21,006 nucleotides of DNA from JACVRW01 sp035705985 (GCA_035705985.1 DASSVP010000251.1:1-21006); one strand, 5' to 3'; numbered from the stretch's first letter, positions 1 through 6,777 are shown. The notes: generated from the letters alone by a model not told the origin. Program-made: numbers and translations.

Positions 1-222
1 GACGCGGGCGTCGACGGGTAGGACGGCGAACCGCCGTTCGGCGTAGGTGAGGGTTGCGAGACGGCCAGGCCGCAGCGCGTCGGTGGCGATGAGTACGCCG
101 TGGTGTAGTCCGCAGAGCGTTACGGCGGAGATCGCGGCCTCCTCGGGTGGGTCGTCGAGCGTGATGGCCTCTCCGCGCGCGAGGGTGATGACGAACGAGG
201 TGTCGAGCAGGGCTCGCTTCAC
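1..222 (-). CDS. PIN-domain toxin (VapC-like), 3' end outside window
   Basis: Partial gene: the first 74 codons are inside the window and the frame is open to the left edge. The N-terminus reads VKRALLDTSFVITLARGE, the hydrophobic strand followed by the first acidic metal ligand (LLDTSF) that opens PIN-domain ribonucleases. An HHGVLIATDAL segment and a LPVDARV strand follow in PIN-like order. PIN toxins of the VapC type cleave RNA and are held in check by a partner antitoxin. The GTG start (222-220) overlaps the TGA of the upstream antitoxin gene by four bases, a typical toxin-antitoxin arrangement with translational coupling. The rest of the acidic active site is not visible, so activity cannot be judged. 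Confidence 0.8.
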   Translation of the reverse strand, partial: MKRALLDTSFVITLARGEAITLDDPPEEAAISAVTLCGLHHGVLIATDALRPGRLATLTYAERRFAVLPVDARV

Positions 223-473
223 GCAAACGGGTCGCGTGGGGTTTCGTCGAGGTCGCGCAGCTCTTCGTCGAGGCGGTCGCCTGGAAGCATCAGGCCTCCG
301 AGGTCGCGGACGAGCTCGTCGAAGGGGACGAATTGCTGGGCGCGATCGAGCGGCACAAGCTCGGCCACTGGATGGCCATGGACGGTGATGCGTAGTCGCT
401 CGCCCGCCTCGACACGGCGCAGCAGGCCGGCGGTGTTGTTGCGGAGTTCGCGTTGCGGGACATCCGTAGCCAT
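219..473 (-). CDS. Phd/YefM-VapB-type antitoxin
   Basis: An 84-residue protein. Its N-terminal half (VPQRELRNNTAGLLRRVEAG, then ERLRITVHGHPVAELVPL) has the layout of the Phd/YefM antitoxin fold: a helix with RNN/LL, then the strand 'ITVHGHPVAELVP'. This part normally dimerises and binds the operator. The C-terminal half is rich in Asp, Glu and Arg (DRLDEELRDLDETPRD), as expected for the flexible toxin-neutralising tail. It is the first gene of the pair and overlaps the PIN toxin start by four bases. A perfect short inverted repeat sits just upstream of its ATG and is a likely autoregulatory operator. Family assignment is firm; pairing with the toxin is inferred from the overlap. Confidence 0.82.
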   Translation of the reverse strand: MATDVPQRELRNNTAGLLRRVEAGERLRITVHGHPVAELVPLDRAQQFVPFDELVRDLGGLMLPGDRLDEELRDLDETPRDPFA

Positions 474-476
474 TTA

Positions 477-489
477 GCTACATCGTAGC
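477..489. promoter_or_regulatory. Inverted repeat upstream of the antitoxin start, probable autoregulatory operator
   Basis: A perfect dyad, GCTAC-ATC-GTAGC, begins 4 bases upstream of the antitoxin ATG. Phd/VapB-type antitoxins repress their own promoters by binding short palindromes at this position. Binding here is inferred from position and symmetry only. Confidence 0.45.
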
Positions 490-1242
490 GTTACCTGTGG
501 CGGGGCGCCCCTGCGCGAGACCGAACGTCACTTGCGCCGTTGCAGTTGGTGCTCGCGGGGGTTCCCACTGGGTCGTTGTCGTCGGTCAACGGGGTGATCT
601 TCCAGGTGACCGTGAGCTTGGGCTGGTGGGAGCCGGGCATCTTCCTGAAGCTGTGCGACCCTGTTGCGGTTTCATGATTCGCTGTCACGGAGGGTGCAGC
701 GGAGCCCGCGTCGGGCCGACGGACGTTTGAGGTCGTCCTTGCCATCGATGCGCAGGATGCGGGCGCGGCGGCGGCACGCGTGCCGGCAACGTTCGCGGAT
801 CGCGACCTCGAGCTCGTCTCGGTGGGCGAGGTCTCCGAGACGACGGACCCGCGGACGCTCGGCGCGGAAGCGCGGGACGTCCTCCGCGATGCGGCTGACG
901 AGCTACGCGATGAGCTGCGTGAGGGACATCCAAACGCTCCGCGAGGGAAGCGGCACCACGAGACCTTTCCCACGAGGTCATCCACATTGCTGACCCGTGG
1001 CCCCGGGATTGGCCCCGACTCCGGCACGGGTCGTCGTCCTCGGTCGGCCATTGCGCGGGCGCCGGCCGGGCCAGCCCAATTCGCGCCCGGCGGGCTCTCT
1101 TTGCGGTGCTGGTCGCCGTAGGCCAGTTCGCCACATCGTCGCCTCCGCCCCCCGGCAGGGTTCTCCGTGTCCGAGGGGAGCTCATCTCGCGGGGTGATCA
1201 TGCTCGGTTGCTGACGGCGACCGTGGCGAGCGGCGCTACGGG
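490..1242. other. No recognisable gene (about 750 bases)
   Basis: Long open frames exist on both strands but none gives a protein I recognise. One plus-strand stretch (about 678-960) reads TFEVVLAIDAQDAG... followed by acidic, Ala- and Arg-rich sequence, with gene-like composition but no start codon with a convincing ribosome binding site. A minus-strand stretch at about 500-690 includes LTVTWKITPLTDDNDPVG and is equally unassigned. The segment lies between a toxin-antitoxin pair and a decayed gene, so it is probably eroded accessory DNA. Confidence 0.5.
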
Positions 1243-1632
1243 ATGCCTCGGCCGCGCCCAGACATTGCGGGCACCCCGTTGCTGCGTCTGCGCCGGTGTG
1301 CGCCGCCCAACGGGGCTGAGCTGTGGTTGAAGCTCGAATACTCAACCCGACGGGGTCCGTGAAGGATCGCATGGCTCTCGCGATGATCGAGGGCGCGGAG
1401 CGCGATGGCCTCATATCGCCGGGCGACACTGTCGTGGAGTACACCGGCGGTAGCACCGGACCGGCGCTAGCGCTCGTCTGTCGTGCCAAGGGCTAACGGC
1501 CGCTGATCGTGATGGCCGACTGCTTCACGGAGGTGCGCTTCCAGCTGATGCGGGCGCTGGGCGCGGAGATCGACGTCGTTCGCTCGGTCGAGGGTCCGCC
1601 CAAGGGTCACCGCGCAGGACATTCACACGGTT
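1243..1632 (+). pseudogene. Cysteine synthase / PLP-dependent beta-replacement enzyme pseudogene
   Basis: Three reading-frame pieces join into the N-terminal ~40% of a cysteine-synthase-family protein (O-acetylserine + sulfide to cysteine; normal length about 300 residues). ATG 1243 opens MPRPRPDIAGTPLLRLRR, the usual 'G(N)TPL..L' opening. A one-base deletion near 1342 shifts the frame just before NPTGSVKDR, which carries the PLP-binding Lys (codon 1362-1364). The frame continues through VVEYTGGSTGPALAL, equivalent to the family's 'TSGNTG' phosphate/substrate loop. A TAA at 1494-1496 replaces an expected Tyr codon in AKGY. The frame resumes as LIVMADCFTEVRFQLMRALG, then an extra G near 1604-1606 shifts it again before VTAQDIHT. 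Homology then ends. Three independent lesions plus a missing C-terminal half make this a dead gene. Confidence 0.85.
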
Positions 1633-1725
1633 GCTCCGATCGTCGCGGTTTTGCTGTGACTCGCTACGGGTAGCTCGAAGGGGCGGCCCTGCCGAGGTCG
1701 CGAGAATCCTGTGAGGGGGAGATCA

Positions 1726-3672
1726 ATGTCACGCACGACGAGGCTCCTGTTTGCTGCTGCGCTGAGCGTTCTCGCGCTTGCTGCGGCGGGCGGAACGGCC
1801 GCAGCGGTTCCGATCCATGGCCAGGACCACGACCCGGTCGACGGTCCGATGCCGGACCACCAGCACGGTGGAGACGAGGGCCATCTGCCGGCTGGAAGCA
1901 ACAACATGGAGCTCGTGAGCAAGCTGAAGCTCACGGACGTCGAGGGCGGGATCGCCGATGTAGCGGCCTTCGGCGACTACGCCTACTTGAACAAGTTCTC
2001 GCCGGAATGTGTGTCGAACGGCGGCAGCGGTACCGGCGTGGAGATCGTGGACATCTCCGAGCCGGCGGACCCGAAGAATGTCGGCTTCATCCCGGCCCAT
2101 GCGAACAGCTACGTCGGGGAGGGGGTCCACGTCGTCAAGGCCAACACCCCGTCGTTCCAGGGCGACATCCTCATCCACAACAACGAGACCTGCAACTCGT
2201 CTGGGTTCGCGCCGTCGGGCGCCTCGCTGTGGGACGTGACGAACCCTGAGAACCCGAAGCCGCTCTCTCTCAACTTCGGCGACGCGAATCCGGCGGTTGC
2301 AAACCAGACCTACCACACGACACACAGCGCCCAGCTGTTCGTGCAGCGCGGCGTGCTGCCGGGTGGCAAGGACCGGGTCATCGCGACCCTGCAGGACAAT
2401 CAGGAGCTGAAGGACGTCGACATCTTCGACGTCTCGAACCCGAGCTCGCCCGTGATGCTCGCCGAGCAGGGGCTCGAGGATTGGCCGGGCGCCCAGGGCT
2501 CCTACGCCAACGGCGACACGGTCTTCCACCACGACATGCAGCACAAGCGGATCGGCGGGCACGACTTCCTGCTGGTCTCGTACTGGGACGCGGGTCAGGT
2601 GCTCCTGAACATCGACGACCCGGCGAATCCTGTGTTCGTCGGCGATTCGGACTACCGCACCCCGGACCCGCTGATGCCGCAGTTCGAGTTCCCGGAGGGC
2701 AACAGCCACCAGGGCTACTGGGATTCCGACGCCGAGTTCGTGCTCTCGACGGACGAGGACTTCTCGCCGTACCGCACGAATTTCGAGCTGACGACCGGGA
2801 CGAACGCCGGGCCATACGGCGCCGGTGAGTTCGGCTTCACGCCCACCGTCGACAGCCGGCCTGACGGAACGGTCGCGGGCCCGACGGTCTTCGGCGGGCG
2901 TGGCTGCCTCGCCGCGGGCCCGAACGCCGGACCCGACGCCGTGGCGGGCGAGCCCTCTCCGCCGCCCGCCAGCGCAATCCCGGCCGAGCCCGGCGAGGAG
3001 AAGGCGGTCGTCTTCTCCAGGGGCGGCTGTTTCTTCTCGACGAAGATCGCCGCCGGACAGGATCTGGGCTACGACGTCGTGATCGTAAGTCAGAGCCACG
3101 GCGGCACGCGTAACGGGCTACTGCCGGACGCGTTCTTCTGCGGCGGCCAGGGCCACGACTACGACGAGCAGATTCCGGCAATCTGCATCGGCCACCGCGC
3201 GTCGCACCTCATGTTCAACGACCCGCCCGCGTACACCGGACCCGAGGGCGCCGACATCGTGGTCGGAACTCAGGGCGAGAGGTACACGGCCAGCACCGAG
3301 TTCGACGGGTGGGGCTACGTGCAGCTGCACGACGCCCGGGATCCCGACCTGAGGATCATCGACTCGTACGCCGTGCCGGAGGCGCTCGACGAGAGCTTCG
3401 CCCAGGGGTTCGGCGATCTCAGCGTGCATGAGGCCAAGACGGATCCGCGCGCGAACGTCAACCTGGCGTACATCTCGTACTACGCCGCCGGCGCGCGAGT
3501 CGTGAAGTTCGACCGGAAGGGCATCGTCGAGAAGGGCTTCTTCATCGACGAGGGCGGGAACAACTTCTGGGGGACGTACCCGCATCAGCCGGGACCGAGC
3601 GCGGGCGCGCCGCTGCTGCTGTTCAGCGATCGCGACCTCGGCCTGTACATCCTGCGCTACACCGGAGACTGA
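1726..3672 (+). CDS. Secreted LVIVD-repeat protein with inserted PA (protease-associated) domain
   Basis: A 648-residue exported protein. I chose ATG 1726 because a purine-rich GAGGGGGAGA lies just upstream and a clean signal peptide follows (MSRTTRLLFAAALSVLALAA, probable cleavage after GTAAA). A GTG at 1711 would add only five residues. The mature N-terminus (about 31-54) is rich in His and Asp (HGQDHD, DHQHGGDEGH) and could bind metal. LVIVD/beta-propeller-like repeats follow: VEIVDISEPADPKNVGFI (~104), SLWDVTNPENPKPL (~167), VDIFDVSNPSSPVML (~233) and LLNIDDPANPVFVG (~293). Residues about 420-505 look like a protease-associated domain (AVVFSRGGCFFSTKIAAGQ, YDVVIVSQ, ICIGH) inserted before two final repeats. 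PA domains usually mediate protein interaction or regulate access in secreted proteins. No catalytic motif is evident. The gene stands alone, with its own terminator. Confidence 0.8.
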   Translation: MSRTTRLLFAAALSVLALAAAGGTAAAVPIHGQDHDPVDGPMPDHQHGGDEGHLPAGSNNMELVSKLKLTDVEGGIADVAAFGDYAYLNKFSPECVSNGGSGTGVEIVDISEPADPKNVGFIPAHANSYVGEGVHVVKANTPSFQGDILIHNNETCNSSGFAPSGASLWDVTNPENPKPLSLNFGDANPAVANQTYHTTHSAQLFVQRGVLPGGKDRVIATLQDNQELKDVDIFDVSNPSSPVMLAEQGLEDWPGAQGSYANGDTVFHHDMQHKRIGGHDFLLVSYWDAGQVLLNIDDPANPVFVGDSDYRTPDPLMPQFEFPEGNSHQGYWDSDAEFVLSTDEDFSPYRTNFELTTGTNAGPYGAGEFGFTPTVDSRPDGTVAGPTVFGGRGCLAAGPNAGPDAVAGEPSPPPASAIPAEPGEEKAVVFSRGGCFFSTKIAAGQDLGYDVVIVSQSHGGTRNGLLPDAFFCGGQGHDYDEQIPAICIGHRASHLMFNDPPAYTGPEGADIVVGTQGERYTASTEFDGWGYVQLHDARDPDLRIIDSYAVPEALDESFAQGFGDLSVHEAKTDPRANVNLAYISYYAAGARVVKFDRKGIVEKGFFIDEGGNNFWGTYPHQPGPSAGAPLLLFSDRDLGLYILRYTGD

Positions 3673-3697
3673 ACCCCGGCACATAGCGCCCAGATAT

Positions 3698-3730
3698 GCG
3701 CGACGCCGGCCCTCGTGGCCGGCGTCGCGC
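3698..3730 (+). terminator. Strong hairpin downstream of the LVIVD/PA protein gene
   Basis: A perfect 14-bp stem (3698-3711 with 3717-3730) with a 5-base loop lies 25 bases after the TGA of the secreted protein. There is no long T-run, as is common for high-GC actinobacterial terminators. Confidence 0.75.
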
Positions 3731-3805
3731 CGTGTTCCCCCGCCGAGCGGGCAGAGCCCTCGGCGATCACTGACGCCGACCTCGAGGTGACGCGTTCCGG
3801 GCGAT

Positions 3806-3847
<42 letters not shown>

Positions 3848-3850
3848 CTC

Positions 3851-3882
3851 ACAGGAAGCCGCTCTGAGAGCGGCTTCTCTGT
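3851..3882 (+). terminator. Hairpin after the tRNA-Met 3' half
   Basis: Perfect 10-bp stem GAAGCCGCTC (3855-3864) with GAGCGGCTTC (3868-3877) around a TGA loop. It is extended by ACAG/CTGT with a single bulge and followed by CTGTGTT. It is probably the original tRNA gene's terminator. Confidence 0.65.
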
Positions 3883-3917
3883 GTTCCAGGGGGTTTCCCT
3901 GACGCTCAGAAGCGTGA

Positions 3918-4601
3918 TGGGGCAACGCAGGGGGCAACACGCGGTTCCGCACCGTCGGGACGAGCACCTGGGATCCCGATGCCCGCGACTACACCGACCT
4001 GGCTCGGCGGGTCCGGCGTGAAGCACCCGACGCGCTGCTTGTTGCCGGCTGCTTTTGCGAGAACGGCCGGCGGCTCCTGGCCGACCTGCGAGCCGAGCTC
4101 GGCGCGCGGGTTCCAATTCTGGCTCCGGACCTCTTCCTGGATCGCCTCCAACTGCTGGGGGACGCCGGCGCCGCCACCGAGGGGCTCATGTTCACGGTGG
4201 CCGGATTGCCAGAGGAACGCACCCCCCGCGCGGGCCGGTCACTCCGGCAGGCGCTACGGCGCCAGACGCACGGGCGCCCGATCGCCGGCTACGCGATGCA
4301 GGCCGCGGCGGCGGCCGAGGCGCTGCTGGAAGCCATCGCCCGCTCCGACGGCACTCGCTCGTCTGTCACAAACGAGTTGCTCCGGCTGAGATTGCGTGAC
4401 GGCGTGCTCGGACCGCTGCGGTTCGACGCCGGCGGAGACCCCGTCCCGGCCCCGGTCGCCGTTTACCGCGTGACGACACAGGCCGCCACGCGCCGCTTCC
4501 CGCGTCGCCCGCAGGATCAGGGCGCTGTACTCGACCGCGTCGTCACCCCGCCCACGGATCTGGCCGGCTGGCATCCGCACGCCCGGAGAAAGCCGCCCTA
4601 A
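3918..4601 (+). pseudogene. 5'-truncated ABC transporter substrate-binding protein (branched-chain amino acid receptor type)
   Basis: An open frame from just after an in-frame TGA (3915-3917) encodes about 228 residues that match the C-terminal part of type-1 periplasmic binding proteins of the Leu/Ile/Val receptor family (normally about 380-420 residues). Visible features are TWDPDARDYTDLARRVR, then PDALLVAGCFCENGRRLLAD (ligand-lobe strand and helix), PILAPDLFLD, a GYAMQAAAAAEALLEAIARS helix and the closing GPLRFDAGGDPVPAPVAVYR, typical of the family's end. There is no signal peptide or N-terminal lobe, and no start codon with a ribosome binding site at the break. The remaining frame is uninterrupted, so truncation may be recent. 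It lies directly after the tRNA-Met remnant, which suggests that integration or recombination there removed the 5' part. Confidence 0.75.
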
Positions 4602-4665
4602 GCAACGCCGGTCGAGCGGACCCCCGAAGAACGAGGAAGCCCGTCGGCGCAGGGTTCTGTCGGGA
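4602..4665. other. Short spacer without recognisable features
   Basis: Nothing recognisable was seen between the end of the binding-protein remnant and the second tRNA fragment. Confidence 0.4.
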
Positions 4666-4706
4666 CGGGCGCGGCTGGGCTCGAACCAGCGACCTGCTCT
4701 CGAAAA
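4666..4706 (-). pseudogene. Second tRNA 3' fragment (T-arm and acceptor strand), minus strand
   Basis: On the minus strand a perfect T-arm (GCTGG, loop TTCGAGC, CCAGC; plus-strand 4674-4690) is preceded by an AGGTC variable region and followed by the 3' acceptor strand CGCGCCC and one base. No D-arm or 5' acceptor strand (GGGCGCG) exists upstream. Instead the sequence runs directly into the reading frame of a lipoprotein. The tRNA identity is uncertain because the anticodon part is at the junction. Like the tRNA-Met piece, only the 3' half is kept, pointing to a second integrase-type or recombination breakpoint. Confidence 0.6.
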
Positions 4707-4892
4707 CGTAGATGGCCTGCGTGTTCGAGTCGAACAGCATCGACCCGAAGTCGGAGTCCCCGACAGCGATCATCGCCCCTTGCCCGCGCTCTGCCTCTCC
4801 TTCGCGGCGTCCTTCTTCTTGACCCCGCCGTCGTTGCCGCAGCCGACGAGCGCGAGCAAACAGATGGCCGGCAGAAGCGAGAAGGCCTTCAT
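4701..4892 (-). pseudogene. Decayed secreted lipoprotein of the PF03640/COG4315 type
   Basis: ATG 4892 opens MKAFSLLPAICLLALVGCGN, a lipoprotein signal peptide with lipobox LVGC, followed by a charged linker (GGVKKKDAAKERQSAGKG). The frame stops at TGA 4772-4770. In the next frame the protein continues as IAVGDSDFGSMLFDSNTQ and AIYVFE, the core repeat of the secreted 'lipoprotein_15' family ('..D..G.ML.D..G..LY.F'). One base missing from the G-run just before position 4774 explains the shift. Homology ends at about 4701, where the tRNA 3' fragment begins, so the normal 'C.G.CA..WPP' part is gone. The start codon overlaps the TGA of the upstream histidine-kinase remnant, suggesting the two were once an operon. 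Confidence 0.7.
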
Positions 4893-5008
4893 ACAGGCGA
4901 GCGTGCCATCGGCCCCTTACGCGGGATTACGAATCGGACACGCGTGCCGACCTCGCTGTCGGCGAGCCAGATATGCCCGCCATGCGCCTGGACGATTGGC
5001 CTCGCCCG
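4889..5008 (-). pseudogene. Histidine kinase C-terminal fragment (HATPase end)
   Basis: About 38 codons read ARPIVQAHGGHIWLADSEVG followed by TRVRFVIPRK, the characteristic final G2-box strands of a sensor histidine kinase ATPase domain ('...IV..HGG.I......G.G..F...P'). Everything upstream (H-box, N-, G1- and F-boxes) is missing. The frame enters directly from a frameshifted IS481-type transposase, placing the breakpoint near 5005. The stop overlaps the ATG of the lipoprotein remnant (ATGA). The fragment cannot function as a kinase. Confidence 0.7.
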
Positions 5009-5271
5009 CACGGAGCCCGCCTCTGGCCAGGCGGGTGATCGCCTCCACTCGCTCAGTGAGTGTGCGGTTGGCAACCCGCGCCGGCGCCGAGGAACGATCC
5101 AGCAGCCCGAGCTCCCCTCCGAGCGGTAGCGACGCACCCACTGGCGCGCACAGCGCACGCTGCCTTCGGCGGCCGCGGCCGCCTCCGTCAGCGTCCAGCC
5201 CAGCTCGACCACACGCCTGGCGAGCTGCCGGCGCTTGTTCAGGCTGAGCGCCGCGTTAGCGTGAAGCTCAT
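5009..5271 (-). pseudogene. IS481-family transposase N-terminus, frameshifted and truncated
   Basis: An AAGGAGG ribosome binding site precedes ATG 5271. The following peptide, LHANAALSLNKRRQLARRVV then ELGWTLTEAA and RCARQWVRRYRSEG, is the helix-turn-helix N-terminus of IS481-type transposases, which bind the element ends. One base appears deleted immediately after the ATG. A second deletion in a G-run near 5114-5118 moves the frame, after which LGLLDRSSAPARVANRT, then LTERVEAITRL, continues the family pattern. The catalytic DDE domain (about 200 residues) is absent and the sequence switches to a histidine-kinase tail. It is a dead end fragment of an insertion sequence. Confidence 0.8.
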
Positions 5272-5356
5272 CCGGTGTCCTCCTTGGAGCTGTGGGTGCT
5301 TGGCAGCTCCCAGCCTCCGAGGGGGCCCGGATGAACCAACCTGCTCAGGAACTACA
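5009..5356 (-). mobile_element. IS481-family element, left-end remnant
   Basis: The transposase fragment plus its upstream leader. Reading toward the transposase, a possible terminal repeat starts at 5356 with TGTAGTTCCTGAGCAG, a TGT-initiated end of the type seen in this family. The first base lies two bases from the stop codon of the flanking hydrolase gene. No right end or matching inverted repeat was seen, consistent with internal truncation near 5008. Confidence 0.55.
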
Positions 5357-5357
5357 C

Positions 5358-6197
5358 CTAGAGCGCGAGCATCGCCGCGGCGACTTCACCGGCGGCAGCA
5401 TCGGGGATGGCCGTCGCGGCCCGCTCGAGCACGAGCAGCCGCGCATCGGGGATCTCGCGCGCGAGCGCTTCGCCGTTGCCGACAGGGAAGAACGGATCGC
5501 GGCGACCGTGCACCACCAGCGCCGGGATCGCGAGCTCGGACAGGCGCTCGCGCCAGCGCGGCTTGCAGTCGAGCTTGGCGAACATCGTGCCCAGCTGGTT
5601 GGCCATCTGCACCGCCGGCTCCGTGCTGGGCGCGCGGTCCCACTTGCGCACGGCCATCGCGCGCGCGGCGGCGGGGTCGTCGCCGAGGATCTCGGCGCCT
5701 GCGGCGGCATACTCCGCCACGGCGGCGCGGTCGGACCAGTCGGGCATCGAGCGCGAGAACAGCCGTTCCATCGTGGCCGCGTCATGGTCGGGCAGGTCGC
5801 GGTCGAGCCGGCCTGGAGCGACGGGCCGCGTTGCGGCGAGGGTGAGCGCCGAGAACGCGTCCGGGTGGTCGAGCGCGGCGACCTGGGCGACCATCCCGCC
5901 CACTCCGATGCCCGCCAGGTGCACCGGCCGGCCGTCGAGTTCGCGGGCGAGCGCCGCGGCGTCGGCCGCGAGATCGCGCAGCGTGTACGTGGGAGCCTCG
6001 GGATCGACCGTGGTCGACGCGCCGGAATCGCGCAGGTCGTACCGCACGACGTGGCGCCCGCCGCGCGCGAGCGCCTCGCAGAGCGCGTCCGGCCAGGAGA
6101 GCATGGTCGGGCCGCCCGCGAGCAGAACCAGCGGCGTCGCCGCGTCCCCGAAGGGCTCGACCCCGAGCGTGACGCCGCCCGCCTCCACCGTGGCCAT
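5358..6197 (-). CDS. Alpha/beta-hydrolase-fold protein lacking the catalytic Ser and His
   Basis: A 279-residue cytoplasmic protein of the RdmC-like alpha/beta-hydrolase type. The ATG at 6197 opens MATVEAGGVTLGVEPFGD, and family landmarks follow in order: LVLLAGGPTMLSWPD (oxyanion region), VVRYDLRDSGASTT, then HLAGIGVGGMVAQ at the nucleophile elbow and ALVVHGRRDPFFP with the usual acidic residue. The elbow should be G-x-S-x-G but reads G96-I-G98-V-G100. The C-terminal segment (LLVLERAATAIPDAAAGEV) has no His at all, where active members keep one before a 'D/I-P' turn. Both losses suggest a non-catalytic role such as ligand binding or a partner of the SnoaL-like protein upstream (65-base gap, same strand), though a divergent activity is possible. 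An IS481 remnant begins two bases downstream. Confidence 0.8.
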   Translation of the reverse strand: MATVEAGGVTLGVEPFGDAATPLVLLAGGPTMLSWPDALCEALARGGRHVVRYDLRDSGASTTVDPEAPTYTLRDLAADAAALARELDGRPVHLAGIGVGGMVAQVAALDHPDAFSALTLAATRPVAPGRLDRDLPDHDAATMERLFSRSMPDWSDRAAVAEYAAAGAEILGDDPAAARAMAVRKWDRAPSTEPAVQMANQLGTMFAKLDCKPRWRERLSELAIPALVVHGRRDPFFPVGNGEALAREIPDARLLVLERAATAIPDAAAGEVAAAMLAL

Positions 6198-6262
6198 CAC
6201 GCCACCACCGTCGCGAGGACGCCGTCGCACGTGCGGAACGATTGGACCGAGGAATGCATCGC

Positions 6263-6712
6263 CTAACTCTCGATGAACACGTAGTCGCGCCGAATGCGGC
6301 CGTCGGTGGCGAGGATGAGCACGTTGAGCCCCACGGCCGTCACTTCGCCGTTCGGCGAAACAGCCTCCCAGTGGAGCTTGATCACGTCGTGCAGCCGGTC
6401 GACGTCGTCGCGTCGCCTGAAGCTGAGTCCGTCGGAGCCGACCCAGCGCTCGTAGGAGGTTGCGGCCCGCGCCTCGAGCTCGGCGCGTCCCCGCGCCTCG
6501 AGTGTGGCCGCCATGCCGATCCCGGGGCGCGCGGCGATCTCGCGCAACTCCTGCGGCGGCTGGAGGATCTGCGACCCGTCCTCGGTCCAGAGCTCGGCAA
6601 TCAGCCGGCGCCGGCGCTCGCGATCTGGCTCGTTCCAGAGCGCGACGTATCGATCCGCCAGATGCTCTGCCTCCCTCGTGCGCGTCTCGGGTGTTGCGGT
6701 TGCTTCGCTCAT
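6263..6712 (-). CDS. SnoaL-like / NTF2-fold protein
   Basis: A 149-residue protein. ATG 6712 was chosen because GGAGAGGCG lies 6-14 bases upstream; a longer frame to 6763 would begin inside the promoter region. Helix AEHLADRYVALWNEPDRERR followed by LIAELWTEDG is the classic opening of SnoaL/NTF2-like proteins, and the end VIKLHWEAVSPNGEVTAVGL then DGRIRRDYVFIE gives the curved sheet that forms the pocket. Family members include small-molecule cyclases, isomerases, hydrolases and ligand-binding proteins, so the reaction cannot be named. It is the first gene of a two-gene unit with the hydrolase-fold protein and diverges from an XRE regulator. A promoter and a large palindrome lie in the shared gap. 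Confidence 0.75.
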   Translation of the reverse strand: MSEATATPETRTREAEHLADRYVALWNEPDRERRRRLIAELWTEDGSQILQPPQELREIAARPGIGMAATLEARGRAELEARAATSYERWVGSDGLSFRRRDDVDRLHDVIKLHWEAVSPNGEVTAVGLNVLILATDGRIRRDYVFIES

Positions 6713-6748
6713 CTTGGTCGCCTCTCCAAACGCGTTGCTCGTGGCGCA

Positions 6749-6777
6749 ACTATCCCCGCGCAACGACCGCGTGTCGA
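6749..6777 (-). promoter_or_regulatory. Promoter of the SnoaL-like/hydrolase-fold operon
   Basis: On the minus strand TCGACA (6777-6772; five of six matches to TTGACA) is separated by exactly 17 bases from GATAGT (6754-6749; four of six matches to TATAAT). The start codon follows 36 bases downstream, with a ribosome binding site between. The -35 box overlaps the outer left arm of the palindrome at 6775-6823. Confidence 0.55.

Noticed and set aside
678..960. Possible small gene with an acidic helical C-terminus
   Set aside because: Coding-like composition but no convincing start, ribosome binding site or recognisable family; left as unassigned sequence.
1729..3099. 456-codon minus-strand open frame
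   Set aside because: It is the GC-rich antisense shadow of the LVIVD/PA protein gene; its translation is Val/Arg/Leu-rich without domains.
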